In this document: piece by piece, positions 7,266-15,034 of the stretch
Position numbering within the stretch: the stretch's first letter is position 1
Layout: the number at the start of each line of letters is the position of its first letter
Assembly (NCBI GenBank): GCA_020024555.1
Contig: JAHHTQ010000028.1
Coordinates: 1-27,159 of the forward strand
Direction of reading: 5' to 3'
Length of the DNA: 27,159 nucleotides
Source: Angelakisella sp.
Lineage (GTDB): Bacteria; Bacillota; Clostridia; Oscillospirales; Ruminococcaceae
The notes under the pieces: generated by a model
Databases searched by the model: none
Told to the model about the DNA's origin: nothing
Seen by the model: only the letters and a program-made list of their open reading frames with translations
Made by a program: the position numbers and the translations under genes

Positions 7266-7511
7266 TAAAAATATAAGCATATCTTTAAATTAACAATCTC
7301 ACAAAAATTTTTACTTATTTTTTAAAATGCAGTATTTAGGGATATCTAAGATACTTTTCTCAAAAAGGAGTGCGTATAGCAGTACAGGAGCGTTTTTAAA
7401 AGTGAATTTTGCCTTTTAAGGCAAGAGAAAAAACTTTTTATATAGGTATTATATATAGAATAAGAAATATAGTCAGAAACTTGTAAATTATGACAAAATG
7501 CAGTTTTTTGC
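7266..7511. other. intergenic stretch before the L10 operon, no gene seen
   Basis: About 245 bases without a supported gene. A 16-bp palindrome with TTGCCTT/AAGGCAA arms lies at 7409-7424, and an AAAAAGGAGTG stretch near 7364 is not followed by a usable start codon. Nothing else was recognised. Confidence 0.5.
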
Positions 7512-7540
7512 TTGACAAAACAGATTTAATATACTATACT
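7512..7540 (+). promoter_or_regulatory. promoter of the L10 leader/rplJL operon
   Basis: TTGACA (7512-7517), 17 bases, TATACT (7535-7540). This is a near-consensus housekeeping promoter. Transcription would start near 7547, at the 5' edge of the L10 leader. Confidence 0.9.
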
Positions 7541-7545
7541 TAATA

Positions 7546-7671
7546 AGCTGTTCTTTCCGTAGACAGTAGGCGCAGTTTCAGAATTGCTTAATATTAAGCC
7601 TACCGAGGTAAGAAGTGTCACAAAGTATTTTGTTACGCTCTTTCCGAGGAAGATTGGAAAGAGCGTTTTTA
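7546..7671 (+). ncRNA. ribosomal protein L10 leader with attenuator
   Basis: The leader shows the conserved L10-binding features TTTCCGTAGACAGTAGG and GCCTACCGAGGT. They are followed by an intrinsic terminator: stem CGCTCTTTCC (7636-7645) with GGAAAGAGCG (7656-7665), then TTTTT. In this family excess L10 (with L7/L12) binds the leader and favours early termination, giving autogenous control. Position right before rplJ supports the call. Confidence 0.9.
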
Positions 7672-7720
7672 GTTTGACTTACAAAATGTAAGTTATAAAT
7701 ACTTTGGGAGGTGAATCAAA

Positions 7721-8227
7721 TTGGCTAATCAAAATATCATTAATTCAAAACAAGAACAAGTTAATGTTCTAAGTGAAAAATTAAAAGGCGCAGTAGCCGG
7801 TGTTGTTGTCGATTATAGAGGTATCACTGTTGAAAATGATACAAAACTACGTCGTCAACTACGTGAAGCCGGTGTTGAATATTCAGTTGTTAAAAACAAT
7901 ATTCTACGTCGTGCCGCAAAAGAAGCAGGTTATGAAGAAATGACAGCAGTAATGACAGGTACAACAGCTTTTGCTTACTCAAACAGCGATCCTATCTCAG
8001 CTGCTAAAATTCTAAATAAATATGCCGAAGAGTCAAAAGGCGCTTTTTCAATCAAAGGCGGCTTTATGGAAGGCAAAGTAATGGACGTTGCAGAAGTAGA
8101 AGCTATTGCTAAACTACCAGGCAAACAAGAACTTCTTACAATGCTATGTATGGCTCTTAACGGAAACATTCGTGGTCTTGCAGTTGCTCTTAATGCAGTT
8201 GTTGAGAAAAACGGAGAAACAGCATAA
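7721..8227 (+). CDS. rplJ: 50S ribosomal protein L10
   Basis: A 168-aa L10, the base of the ribosomal stalk that carries L7/L12 dimers. Recognisable pieces are VVVDYRGITVENDTKLR, the EYSVVKNNILRRAAKEAG segment, and the C-terminal helix that binds L7/L12. The start is TTG at 7721, seven bases after GGGAGGTG, and gives MANQNIINSK; no in-frame ATG fits the family N-terminus. It is preceded by an L10 leader and is 70 bp upstream of rplL, forming the usual two-gene unit. Confidence 0.97.
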   Translation: MANQNIINSKQEQVNVLSEKLKGAVAGVVVDYRGITVENDTKLRRQLREAGVEYSVVKNNILRRAAKEAGYEEMTAVMTGTTAFAYSNSDPISAAKILNKYAEESKGAFSIKGGFMEGKVMDVAEVEAIAKLPGKQELLTMLCMALNGNIRGLAVALNAVVEKNGETA

Positions 8228-8297
8228 TTTTAAATATACTATTTAAACTTTAAAAATAAATTTATAAAATATACAAAATTATTAGGAGGTACTTAAA

Positions 8298-8672
8298 ATG
8301 GCTTCAGAGAAAATTACAACAATAATAGAAGAAGTTAAAGCTCTTTCAGTTATGGAATTGAGCGAACTAGTTAAAGCAATAGAGGAAGAATTCGGCGTTT
8401 CAGCTGCTGCTCCTGTTATGGTAGCTAATGTTGGTGGCGGTGCTGCTGCTGCAGAAGAAAAAACAGAATTTGACGTAGTACTAGCAGATGCTGGCGCAAG
8501 CAAAATGGGCGTTATCAAACTTGTTAAAGAACTAACAGGTCTAGGTCTAAAAGAAGCAAAAGAAATCGTTGACAACGCTCCAAAAACACTAAAAGAAGCA
8601 GTTTCAAAAGCTGACGCTGAAGATATGAAAGCTAAACTTGAAGAAGCTGGCGCTAAAGTAGAACTTAAATAA
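8298..8672 (+). CDS. rplL: 50S ribosomal protein L7/L12
   Basis: A 124-aa L7/L12, the factor-recruiting stalk protein. The N-terminal dimerisation helices (LSVMELSELVKAIEEEFGV) are joined by an Ala/Gly/Glu hinge (about 38-55) to the C-terminal domain with KMGVIKLVKELTGLGLKEAK and the VDNAPK motif. Length is standard. AGGAGGT lies at good spacing before the ATG, and a terminator follows. Confidence 0.98.
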   Translation: MASEKITTIIEEVKALSVMELSELVKAIEEEFGVSAAAPVMVANVGGGAAAAEEKTEFDVVLADAGASKMGVIKLVKELTGLGLKEAKEIVDNAPKTLKEAVSKADAEDMKAKLEEAGAKVELK

Positions 8673-8702
8673 TTAATTTTTTGAATTATTTGTTTAGTAA
8701 CT

Positions 8703-8763
8703 AAAAATGCTCTATAACCAAAAAGCTCCATCGATTAATTTCGGTGGAGCTTTCAGCATTTTA
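8703..8763 (+). terminator. terminator of rplJL
   Basis: A nested hairpin: inner stem AGCTCCATCG (8724-8733) with CGGTGGAGCT (8742-8751, one T-G pair), and outer AAAATGCT (8704-8711) with AGCATTTT (8755-8762). Confidence 0.8.
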
Positions 8764-8816
8764 TGGATTTTCTTATTAATTTTTTGTAACAATTTAAAAC
8801 TTTTTATACAGTATAG

Positions 8817-8844
8817 TTGACATAATACATAAAAATGGTAAAAT
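8817..8844 (+). promoter_or_regulatory. promoter of the phosphatase/DUF975 unit
   Basis: TTGACA (8817-8822), 16 bases, TAAAAT (8839-8844). It lies between the rplL terminator and the histidine phosphatase gene. Confidence 0.75.
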
Positions 8845-8902
8845 TTAATGTATAAATGTTAATCTGGAATTTGTATTTTTCATATAAAATAAGGAGATAA
8901 AA

Positions 8903-9556
8903 ATGCGTAATTATAAAATTCACTTTATCAGACATGGTCAAACTGAATATAATGCGTCGGGTAGATTTCAAGGTTGTCAGACAGATGCAAGCCTATCAAC
9001 AGACGGAATAAAACAGCTTATAGATTTAAATGAAACCTATGAATATCCATCTGTAAGCGTCGTTTATTCAAGTCCTATGGCAAGATGTATAGAAACAGCA
9101 GGTATTATATATCCTAATAGAGAACTTGTGGTAGTACCACCACTGAAAGAAATTGATTTTGGCGATTTTTCAGGTAAAACAATAGAAGAATTAAAGAATA
9201 ATGATGACTTTGAAGAATGGTTTAAAGATGCCTATAACGTTGCGCCACCGAATGGAGAGAGTGGTTTTGAATTTACTTTGAGACTTATAGACGCTTTTAA
9301 ATGGATAGTAAATGATATGATGAAAAGTGAGACTTTTGATGCCGCTGTTGTAACACATGGCGGAGTTATAATGTCATTGCTTTCCGGCATAGGACTTCCC
9401 AAAAAAGCTCCTAACGAATGGATGATAGGTAATGGTAAAGGTTATACCTGTTATTTAAATACGCAGATGTGGGTACGTGACGGTGTAATAGAAGTTGCAG
9501 GTCTTGCTCCTTATGGTGTAATAAATCCTTTATTTGAGAATGGCGAGGACGATTAA
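8903..9556 (+). CDS. histidine phosphatase family protein (phosphoglycerate mutase-like)
   Basis: A 217-aa cytoplasmic enzyme of histidine phosphatase branch 1. The catalytic RHG motif is at residues 10-12 (FIRHGQTEYN). Supporting residues are R61 in SSPMARC, E83 in LKEIDFGDFSG, and the second catalytic histidine H152 in VVTHGG. The substrate cannot be told; relatives include broad-specificity phosphatases, CobC-like and GpmB-like enzymes. AAGGAGAT precedes the ATG. The DUF975 gene follows after 33 bp, so the two are probably co-transcribed. Confidence 0.9.
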   Translation: MRNYKIHFIRHGQTEYNASGRFQGCQTDASLSTDGIKQLIDLNETYEYPSVSVVYSSPMARCIETAGIIYPNRELVVVPPLKEIDFGDFSGKTIEELKNNDDFEEWFKDAYNVAPPNGESGFEFTLRLIDAFKWIVNDMMKSETFDAAVVTHGGVIMSLLSGIGLPKKAPNEWMIGNGKGYTCYLNTQMWVRDGVIEVAGLAPYGVINPLFENGEDD

Positions 9557-9589
9557 CATATTGATGTATAGAAAAGAGGTATTTGTAAA

Positions 9590-10804
9590 ATGAGGCTGTC
9601 AAGGTTAATAAAGAGAGATTCCAAACTTTTGCTGACAAATAATTATGGTAAAGGTGTCTTAATAGTATTAATTATTTCATTGATAAATTTTATTATTAAT
9701 TTTGTAGATAAATTAGCATTCAATTTGTGCGGATATGATTTAATAAGATTGTCAGAAGATATTTATAATTATTCACAGGAACTGTTTACATCACCCATTC
9801 CTTTTATTATTTCTTTTGTGGGTTTGGTTATTAAAATGTTACTTATTGTGCCTATTTTGATAGGAACATTGAATTTCTATCTGAATATAACAGATAAACA
9901 AAATGTAAGTGTGTCGGATATATTCAGTCCTTATGAAAGCAAACTTTTCGGCAAAAGTATTTTGATTTCGCTGAACTTGGGTATTAAAAGATTATTTATA
10001 AGTTTGCTGTTTGTGGCTATACCCATATCTGTAATATCAGTTGGTGTATTTACATCTTCAAAAGATGAAATGCACCCGTTGTTTGCTCCTATGCTTATTC
10101 TTGTTGGTAGCTTTATGCTTTTGGTAGCGCTGTTTTTAATAGAAGTGTTTATGCAAAGATATGCGCTCGCTCCAATCCTTATTTGCAATAAATATAATTA
10201 CGGTGTGCATAAAGCGGTTAAAACATCAACTAATTATATGAAATACCATAAAGGTGAACTTATAGGTTTTAAATTGTCTTATATAGGATATTTAATTCCG
10301 TTTATACTTGTAAATATTATGTATTTCTTTACAGAAGAAACAAATTTTGCATTAATTATGCTAATGGAAGTATTGGTATTTATTGTTACAAATCTTACAG
10401 CTTTGTTCTTTGTGCCATATTATTTAATGGGTACGACTATGTATAAAAGATATTTGTTTGAGCTTGGCGAACACATAGCAAATGCAAATTGTCAATCAGT
10501 GCAAGACATAAATCAACAAGACAGAAGTGTTAATGTGGACAATGCGAATATTCAAGAAAATAACACAAATAATGAAAATTCAAATCCACAGATTAATAAC
10601 AATAATGTTGAAAATATAAGCAGTGTAAATGCAGAAGATACGGTTATAACAGAGGAAATGAATAATACCAGTCAACAAGAAGCCCCTACACAGCCTACAA
10701 GTACTGTTATAGAAGCTCTGCAAGTGGAAACTGAACCAACGGGGAAAGAGCAAAAAACGGTTGGGAATACAATAGATACAGAAGAAAGTAATACAGAGAA
10801 CTAA
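9590..10804 (+). CDS. DUF975-type integral membrane protein with Asn/Gln-rich tail
   Basis: A 404-aa membrane protein. Residues 1-300 contain about six hydrophobic segments (near 20-42, 68-92, 125-150, 160-185, 225-245 and 250-280). The segment QRYALAPILICN, followed by a charged KAVKTSTNYMKYHKGEL loop, matches the DUF975 pattern. Beyond residue ~305 the protein becomes a hydrophilic tail rich in Asn, Gln, Glu and Thr, probably disordered. The biochemical role of DUF975 is unknown. AGAGG precedes the ATG. The gene ends at a bidirectional terminator shared with nagA. Confidence 0.8.
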   Translation: MRLSRLIKRDSKLLLTNNYGKGVLIVLIISLINFIINFVDKLAFNLCGYDLIRLSEDIYNYSQELFTSPIPFIISFVGLVIKMLLIVPILIGTLNFYLNITDKQNVSVSDIFSPYESKLFGKSILISLNLGIKRLFISLLFVAIPISVISVGVFTSSKDEMHPLFAPMLILVGSFMLLVALFLIEVFMQRYALAPILICNKYNYGVHKAVKTSTNYMKYHKGELIGFKLSYIGYLIPFILVNIMYFFTEETNFALIMLMEVLVFIVTNLTALFFVPYYLMGTTMYKRYLFELGEHIANANCQSVQDINQQDRSVNVDNANIQENNTNNENSNPQINNNNVENISSVNAEDTVITEEMNNTSQQEAPTQPTSTVIEALQVETEPTGKEQKTVGNTIDTEESNTEN

Positions 10805-10807
10805 AAT

Positions 10808-10850
10808 AAAAGAAATACCACATTATCTGATGATAGCGTGGTATTTCTTT
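10808..10850. terminator. bidirectional terminator between convergent genes
   Basis: A 13-bp stem AAAGAAATACCAC (10809-10821) with GTGGTATTTCTTT (10838-10850). T-rich on both strands, it serves the DUF975 gene (plus) and nagA (minus). Confidence 0.85.
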
Positions 10851-10868
10851 ATTTTATATGATTATTTA

Positions 10869-12023
10869 TTAATTTGTTTTAGAGACAAGATTTCCTTTTA
10901 CATAGACTTGCGCTACATCATTGTTTTCGTTTAGGAATACCAAATCTGCGTCCATACCGTCTTCAATAAATCCTATTTTGTCATCTACACCCAAGAGTTT
11001 TGCGGGATTTTCTGTTAAAGCAGGTATGATTTCTTCAAGTGGTTTTCCTGTAAAAGTAAGTATATTCTTTAAAGCGCGGTTTAGCGTAAGAGTACTGCCG
11101 GCTCTGACGCCATTACTTGTAAGTTTTGCGTCACCGTCCTTTACAACAACATCGTTAACACCCAAATGATAATTTCCGTCAGGTAATCCTGCCGCCATTA
11201 TGGAATCTGTTATAGCGATTACTTTGTCCATACCTTTAATTTTAGTAAGAAGTCTTACTGTTGGAGGAACTAGGTGTAGTCCGTCGCAAATCATTTCGCA
11301 ATATATATCTGATTCAAGGACTGCTCCCATAATCGCAGGCTCATGTTGATGAAACAGACGCATTGCATTAAATGTGTGTGTTGCAAGGTCAGCTCCGTTT
11401 TCTATTGCCTCCATAGCTTGACTGTATGTTGAACCGGAGTGTCCTATGCCTACTTTTATGCCCATTTTTTTTGCCTCCGGTATCATTTCGGTTATGCCCG
11501 AAACTTCCGGTGAAACTGTAAGATATTTTACTTGTCCCTCTGCTAAGTCTTGATAGTGTTTCAGTAATTCTGTATTGCCCTTTTGCAAAAGATGTTCCGG
11601 CATTGCGCCTTTATATTCTGTGGCAAGGAAAGGGCCTTCTAAGTGTATGCCAAGCAAGTCTGCGACATTTTGAGGTCTATTGTTTCGGTAAGCTTTAAAT
11701 TGATTTATGCACCAGTCGGTCTGTTCTACTGTATCAGTCAAAATAGAGCATAGCCAAGAAGTTGTACCGTTAGATGCAAAAAAATTGCCAATCTTTGCTA
11801 AGTCATCTGTTGTGGCGCTATTGACATCGACTCCGACAGCTCCGTGCGTATGTATATCAATAAATCCCGGAACAATTTTCATACCTTTTGCATCGACTGT
11901 TTTTGCATCTTTTGGAATATTTACGTCTGCGCAAATTTTTATTTTTCCGTCTACTATTTGAAGCGTAGATTTTTGAAATTTGTGTTTATGATAAATTTCA
12001 GCGTTCAAAATATAGAAATCCAT
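10869..12023 (-). CDS. nagA: N-acetylglucosamine-6-phosphate deacetylase
   Basis: A 384-aa amidohydrolase-superfamily enzyme that removes acetate from GlcNAc-6-phosphate, giving glucosamine-6-phosphate and feeding amino sugars into glycolysis or wall synthesis. Visible motifs are HTHG (58-61), HLEGPF (127-132, metal ligand E129), GHS (H195), HTFNAM (H216), DGLH (247-250) and the catalytic aspartate in ITDSI (D273). Length is standard. AAAGGAGG precedes the ATG. The gene lies on the same strand downstream of the ABC transporter genes, separated by a possible terminator (12050-12078), so it may be partly co-expressed with them. No nagB is present in the window. Confidence 0.96.
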   Translation of the reverse strand: MDFYILNAEIYHKHKFQKSTLQIVDGKIKICADVNIPKDAKTVDAKGMKIVPGFIDIHTHGAVGVDVNSATTDDLAKIGNFFASNGTTSWLCSILTDTVEQTDWCINQFKAYRNNRPQNVADLLGIHLEGPFLATEYKGAMPEHLLQKGNTELLKHYQDLAEGQVKYLTVSPEVSGITEMIPEAKKMGIKVGIGHSGSTYSQAMEAIENGADLATHTFNAMRLFHQHEPAIMGAVLESDIYCEMICDGLHLVPPTVRLLTKIKGMDKVIAITDSIMAAGLPDGNYHLGVNDVVVKDGDAKLTSNGVRAGSTLTLNRALKNILTFTGKPLEEIIPALTENPAKLLGVDDKIGFIEDGMDADLVFLNENNDVAQVYVKGNLVSKTN

Positions 12024-12049
12024 TTTAATATCCTCCTTTTAGAATTTAA

Positions 12050-12078
12050 AGGGGCAACTTGCGATGCAAGTAACCCCT
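12050..12078 (-). terminator. hairpin between the transporter operon and nagA
   Basis: AGGGG (12050-12054) pairs with CCCCT (12074-12078), with an inner ACTTG/CAAGT stem. The minus-strand exit has only a short T-run, so termination may be incomplete and allow read-through into nagA. Confidence 0.55.
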
Positions 12079-12118
12079 CTTTTCTTTGGCAAGTGATTTT
12101 ATTTAAATTACTTTTGTA

Positions 12119-13171
12119 TTAGGCCAATGCTTCTTTGATTACATCAAACAGAATGTATTTTGAAAGGTCAACAGGCTCTTTAACAGCGCCACCGTCAATA
12201 AACATTTGTTGTTGACGTTTGTATAGTTCGTCCATAGATTTATCATTGATTTTTGTCTTGATATCTTCTGATGAGAACCATTGTGCGTCAGCTGTTTCTA
12301 CTTCACAACCCTTAGGATCTTTTGCGCATTTCTTAGCGTATAGTTCTACAACGTATGGCCAGTTTTCTTCTTTTGCGGCAAATTCCATACCTTTTAGAAG
12401 AGCGCGTGTAAATTTAACAAGTGTGTCTCTGTTTTTCTCTGCATAGCTTGGCAGACAAATCCAGCTTGATAGGTTTACTGCGTCAGTAGCAAATTCAAGT
12501 TCAAGAGCATCTTTACAGTTTTCCATAATTTGGTTTGAGTATGGGTTCCATGCTGTACAAGCGTCAACATTGCCTGATATCATAGCGGCAACCATATTTG
12601 TAGCGTCCATTTCATATCCTTGGATATCTTCTCTTGTTAGACCGGCAACTTTTAGAGCGCCGTTCAAAGCTGTTTCAGAAGAAGAACCGCCGTTGAAAGC
12701 GATTTTTTTGCCTTTTAGTTTTGGCAAATCTTCAACAGTTTTTACGCCTGAGCTGGGAAGAACGATTATACGGTCTGTGTTATGTACAGATGATGGTAGG
12801 AATATTTGAGCTTGACCATTGATACATAGTTTGTGAGCGCCGTGTCCTATGTATGCTAAGTCTATACTTCCGCCTTCCATAGCCGCTATTTCAGAAGGAC
12901 CGTCTGCAAATTCCCAAAGGGTAATATCCAGACCTTCTTCGTCAAAATAGCCTTTGTCCAAAGCTGTAAGAACGCCCCATAATGAAGCATAGTTTGGCAT
13001 ATAAGCTACATTTATTTTTGTTTTTTCTGCCGGTTTAGGACCTGTTTTTGAAGTTTCTGTACTTGTGCTGGTTGATTGGTTTGGTGTTTCTGCCGGTGTA
13101 TTGTTTCCAGAGCAAGCACCCATTGAGACAACCATACATAGTGTCAATAACACTGATAAAAATTTTTTCAT
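12119..13171 (-). CDS. ABC transporter substrate-binding lipoprotein, NitT/TauT (SsuA/NMT1-like) type
   Basis: A 350-aa binding lipoprotein. The start is the second of two adjacent ATGs (13171), eight bases after GGAGG; the first (13174) is also possible. A signal peptide ends in the lipobox MGAC, followed by a Ser/Thr/Pro linker. The mature part has the NMT1/SsuA-like signature: NVAYMPNYASLWGVLTALDKGYFDEEGLDI near the start of the domain, GGSIDLAYIGHG, and later NVDACTAWNPY. The class imports nitrate, sulfonates, taurine or pyrimidine precursors; the exact ligand is unknown. Genes for ATPase and permease lie immediately upstream on the same strand. The neighbourhood of nagA, a GH67-like protein and a ROK repressor suggests a glycan- or amino-sugar-linked substrate, which is inference. 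Confidence 0.92.
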   Translation of the reverse strand: MKKFLSVLLTLCMVVSMGACSGNNTPAETPNQSTSTSTETSKTGPKPAEKTKINVAYMPNYASLWGVLTALDKGYFDEEGLDITLWEFADGPSEIAAMEGGSIDLAYIGHGAHKLCINGQAQIFLPSSVHNTDRIIVLPSSGVKTVEDLPKLKGKKIAFNGGSSSETALNGALKVAGLTREDIQGYEMDATNMVAAMISGNVDACTAWNPYSNQIMENCKDALELEFATDAVNLSSWICLPSYAEKNRDTLVKFTRALLKGMEFAAKEENWPYVVELYAKKCAKDPKGCEVETADAQWFSSEDIKTKINDKSMDELYKRQQQMFIDGGAVKEPVDLSKYILFDVIKEALA

Positions 13172-13227
13172 CATCTTTTCCTCCAAGTTTGATTTTATTT
13201 TTTAACCGAACACATTCGGTTGGGATT

Positions 13228-14016
13228 CTATTTACGAACTTCCAAAAATTCTTGATATACTTCGTTCCATATCTCTGTTTTCAGTTCCAAGAAACGTGGT
13301 TCAGATTTTACTGCCTGCGTACGTGGATAAGGAATATCAATATCAACAATTTTCTTTATTCTGCCCGGACGGGCGCTCATTATAATAACACGTTGCGCTA
13401 AAATAATAGCTTCATCAACGTCATGAGTGATAAAGAAACAAGTTTTCTTTTCATGCTCCCATGTATTCAGCAGTTCTGTTTGCAGCTGTACACGGGTTTG
13501 CGCGTCAAGAGCTCCGAATGGTTCGTCAAGCAACAAAACTTCGGGATTGACAGCATAAGCACGGGCGATAGCAACACGTTGACGCATACCTCCCGATAGC
13601 TCTTTTGGGTAAGCGTTTTCAAAGCCTTCAAGTCCAACAGCTTTTATGTATTTACGCGCGATTTGTTCAGCTTCGGCTTTTGGAATTTTTTTAATTTCCA
13701 AACCGAACATAACATTTTTCAGTACTGTTCTCCATGGAAACAGCGCATATCCTTGGAACACAACGCCACGTTCAACGCCGGTGCCTTCTATTTTTTTACC
13801 GTCTAGGTAAACTTCACCGCTTGTTGGTTCAAGCAGACCTGCGATTATATTAAGAAGGGTGGATTTGCCACAGCCGGAAGGACCGACTACGCAAATAAAT
13901 TCGTTTTCTTTTATATCTAAGTTTACACCGTTTAGCGCAACTGTCTTACCGTTACGACCCTCATATTCTTTATAAACATTATCAATTTTTAGTTTAATTA
14001 AATTTTCTCCTGCCAT
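13228..14016 (-). CDS. ABC transporter ATPase, NitT/TauT type
   Basis: A 262-aa cytoplasmic ATPase that powers the neighbouring importer. Walker A is GPSGCGKS (45-52), the Q-loop is VVFQGYALFPW, the signature is LSGGMRQ (140-146), Walker B is VLLLDEP (160-166), the D-loop is FGALD and the H-loop histidine is in FFITHDVDEA. The overall pattern matches the SsuB/TauB/NrtD group. The start overlaps the 3' end of the permease gene by 19 bp, with AAGGAAGC upstream of the ATG. This overlap implies translational coupling. Confidence 0.96.
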   Translation of the reverse strand: MAGENLIKLKIDNVYKEYEGRNGKTVALNGVNLDIKENEFICVVGPSGCGKSTLLNIIAGLLEPTSGEVYLDGKKIEGTGVERGVVFQGYALFPWRTVLKNVMFGLEIKKIPKAEAEQIARKYIKAVGLEGFENAYPKELSGGMRQRVAIARAYAVNPEVLLLDEPFGALDAQTRVQLQTELLNTWEHEKKTCFFITHDVDEAIILAQRVIIMSARPGRIKKIVDIDIPYPRTQAVKSEPRFLELKTEIWNEVYQEFLEVRK

Positions 14017-14771
14017 CCTGTTAGCTTCCTTTCAATAATATCAACAAATTTAACCAAAATTAAACCAATAATACCCAGTAAAATAATGTACATTAGCATT
14101 GGAGGCGCATCGAATGCAGTTGCCAAAGAACGTATTCTCATACCGATACCGTTTTGCGCGCCTGTTGACTCAGCGGCAAGCAGTGTTGTTAAAGCGGCAC
14201 TTAGACCAAGACGAACAGCTGTAATAATGAATGGAACTGTTGCGGGACAAATAACTTTTACAAAGATGTGGAAGTCGTTTGCTCCCAAAACTCTGGCAGC
14301 TTTAAGTATTGTAGTATCAATATTTTTAATACCTTGATAAATAGTGATACTCATTGTCATAAATGTACAAATCCAAATAAGGATAATTGCCGGTTTAGGG
14401 CCAACACCAAAAGTTATAACTATCAGAGGGGCATAACCAAGAGCCGGAATATTACGTATAAAGTTTATCCAAGGTTCAATAATTTTTTGAACAGGAGTAT
14501 ACCATGCCATTAAGAATGCGATAGGCAAAGATGTTGCAAATCCCAAACCAAAACCCGCAAATACGCACATTAAACTACTTGAAATATCTGCCCAAAAAGC
14601 TCCTCTGTCAATCATTGTTTTGACTGCCGGAACAACTTTGTCTACAAAAGGAAAACTTCTATGTGTTTTAGTTCCGATTGATAACAAATACCATAAAATT
14701 AATGCTGCGCCAAGGGAAATTAAAAGCCAAACTTTATTACTTATAACTAACCCTTTCTTCTTTTTCTTCAT
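13998..14771 (-). CDS. ABC transporter permease, NitT/TauT type
   Basis: A 257-aa inner-membrane permease with about six hydrophobic segments. The EAA-type loop AARVLGANDFHIFVKVICPA, where the ATPase docks, lies at about 160-180. The N-terminus is a short Lys-rich stretch followed by the first membrane segment. AAAGGAG lies eight bases before the ATG. It is the first gene of the transporter operon, with promoter at 14861-14889 and a palindromic operator in its leader. Confidence 0.95.
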   Translation of the reverse strand: MKKKKKGLVISNKVWLLISLGAALILWYLLSIGTKTHRSFPFVDKVVPAVKTMIDRGAFWADISSSLMCVFAGFGLGFATSLPIAFLMAWYTPVQKIIEPWINFIRNIPALGYAPLIVITFGVGPKPAIILIWICTFMTMSITIYQGIKNIDTTILKAARVLGANDFHIFVKVICPATVPFIITAVRLGLSAALTTLLAAESTGAQNGIGMRIRSLATAFDAPPMLMYIILLGIIGLILVKFVDIIERKLTGWQEKI

Positions 14772-14809
14772 AAATACAACTCCTTTACATTTTGTGTAGC
14801 TGTTCTTTT

Positions 14810-14830
14810 TTAATTATAATTTATAATTAA
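14810..14830. promoter_or_regulatory. palindromic operator, copy 1
   Basis: A 9-3-9 palindrome: half-site TTAATTATA (14810-14818), spacer ATT, half-site TATAATTAA (14822-14830), perfect in both arms. It lies about 25-45 bases downstream of the predicted leftward start, in the leader of the transporter operon. The same half-site recurs at 14993. The ROK repressor at 16932 is the likely ligand. Confidence 0.7.
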
Positions 14831-14860
14831 ATAGACTAAAACCCGCTTAACGTTAATGAG

Positions 14861-14889
14861 AGTATAACAGAAAATTTACAAGATTTCAA
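14861..14889 (-). promoter_or_regulatory. promoter of the ABC transporter operon
   Basis: On the minus strand TTGAAA (14884-14889), 17 bases, TATACT (14861-14866). Close to consensus. The predicted start near 14853 leaves an 80-base leader that includes operator copy 1. Confidence 0.8.
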
Positions 14890-14976
14890 TAACAAATTTA
14901 ACATATTTTGAAAATTCATACAGTTATTACAAATAATATGTATAAATTTTATATAGAATGACTATGTAGAAAATAG

Positions 14977-15005
14977 TTGACCTTTGCAGTATTTAATTAT
15001 AAAAT
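14977..15005 (+). promoter_or_regulatory. promoter of the DUF4838/ROK unit
   Basis: TTGACC (14977-14982), 17 bases, TAAAAT (15000-15005). The -10 box lies inside operator copy 2, which suits direct repression. Confidence 0.7.
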
Positions 15006-15013
15006 ATAATCAA
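14993..15013. promoter_or_regulatory. palindromic operator, copy 2
   Basis: Half-site TTAATTATA (14993-15001), spacer AAA, half-site TATAATCAA (15005-15013): one mismatch from a perfect palindrome, with the left half identical to copy 1. It covers the -10 region of the rightward promoter. Confidence 0.65.
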
Positions 15014-15034
15014 AGTAAATTATAGAGGAGATGT

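Noticed and set aside
8282..8731. 149-codon minus-strand frame opposite rplL
   Set aside because: Ser/Ala-rich shadow of the Ala/Glu/Lys-rich L7/L12 gene.
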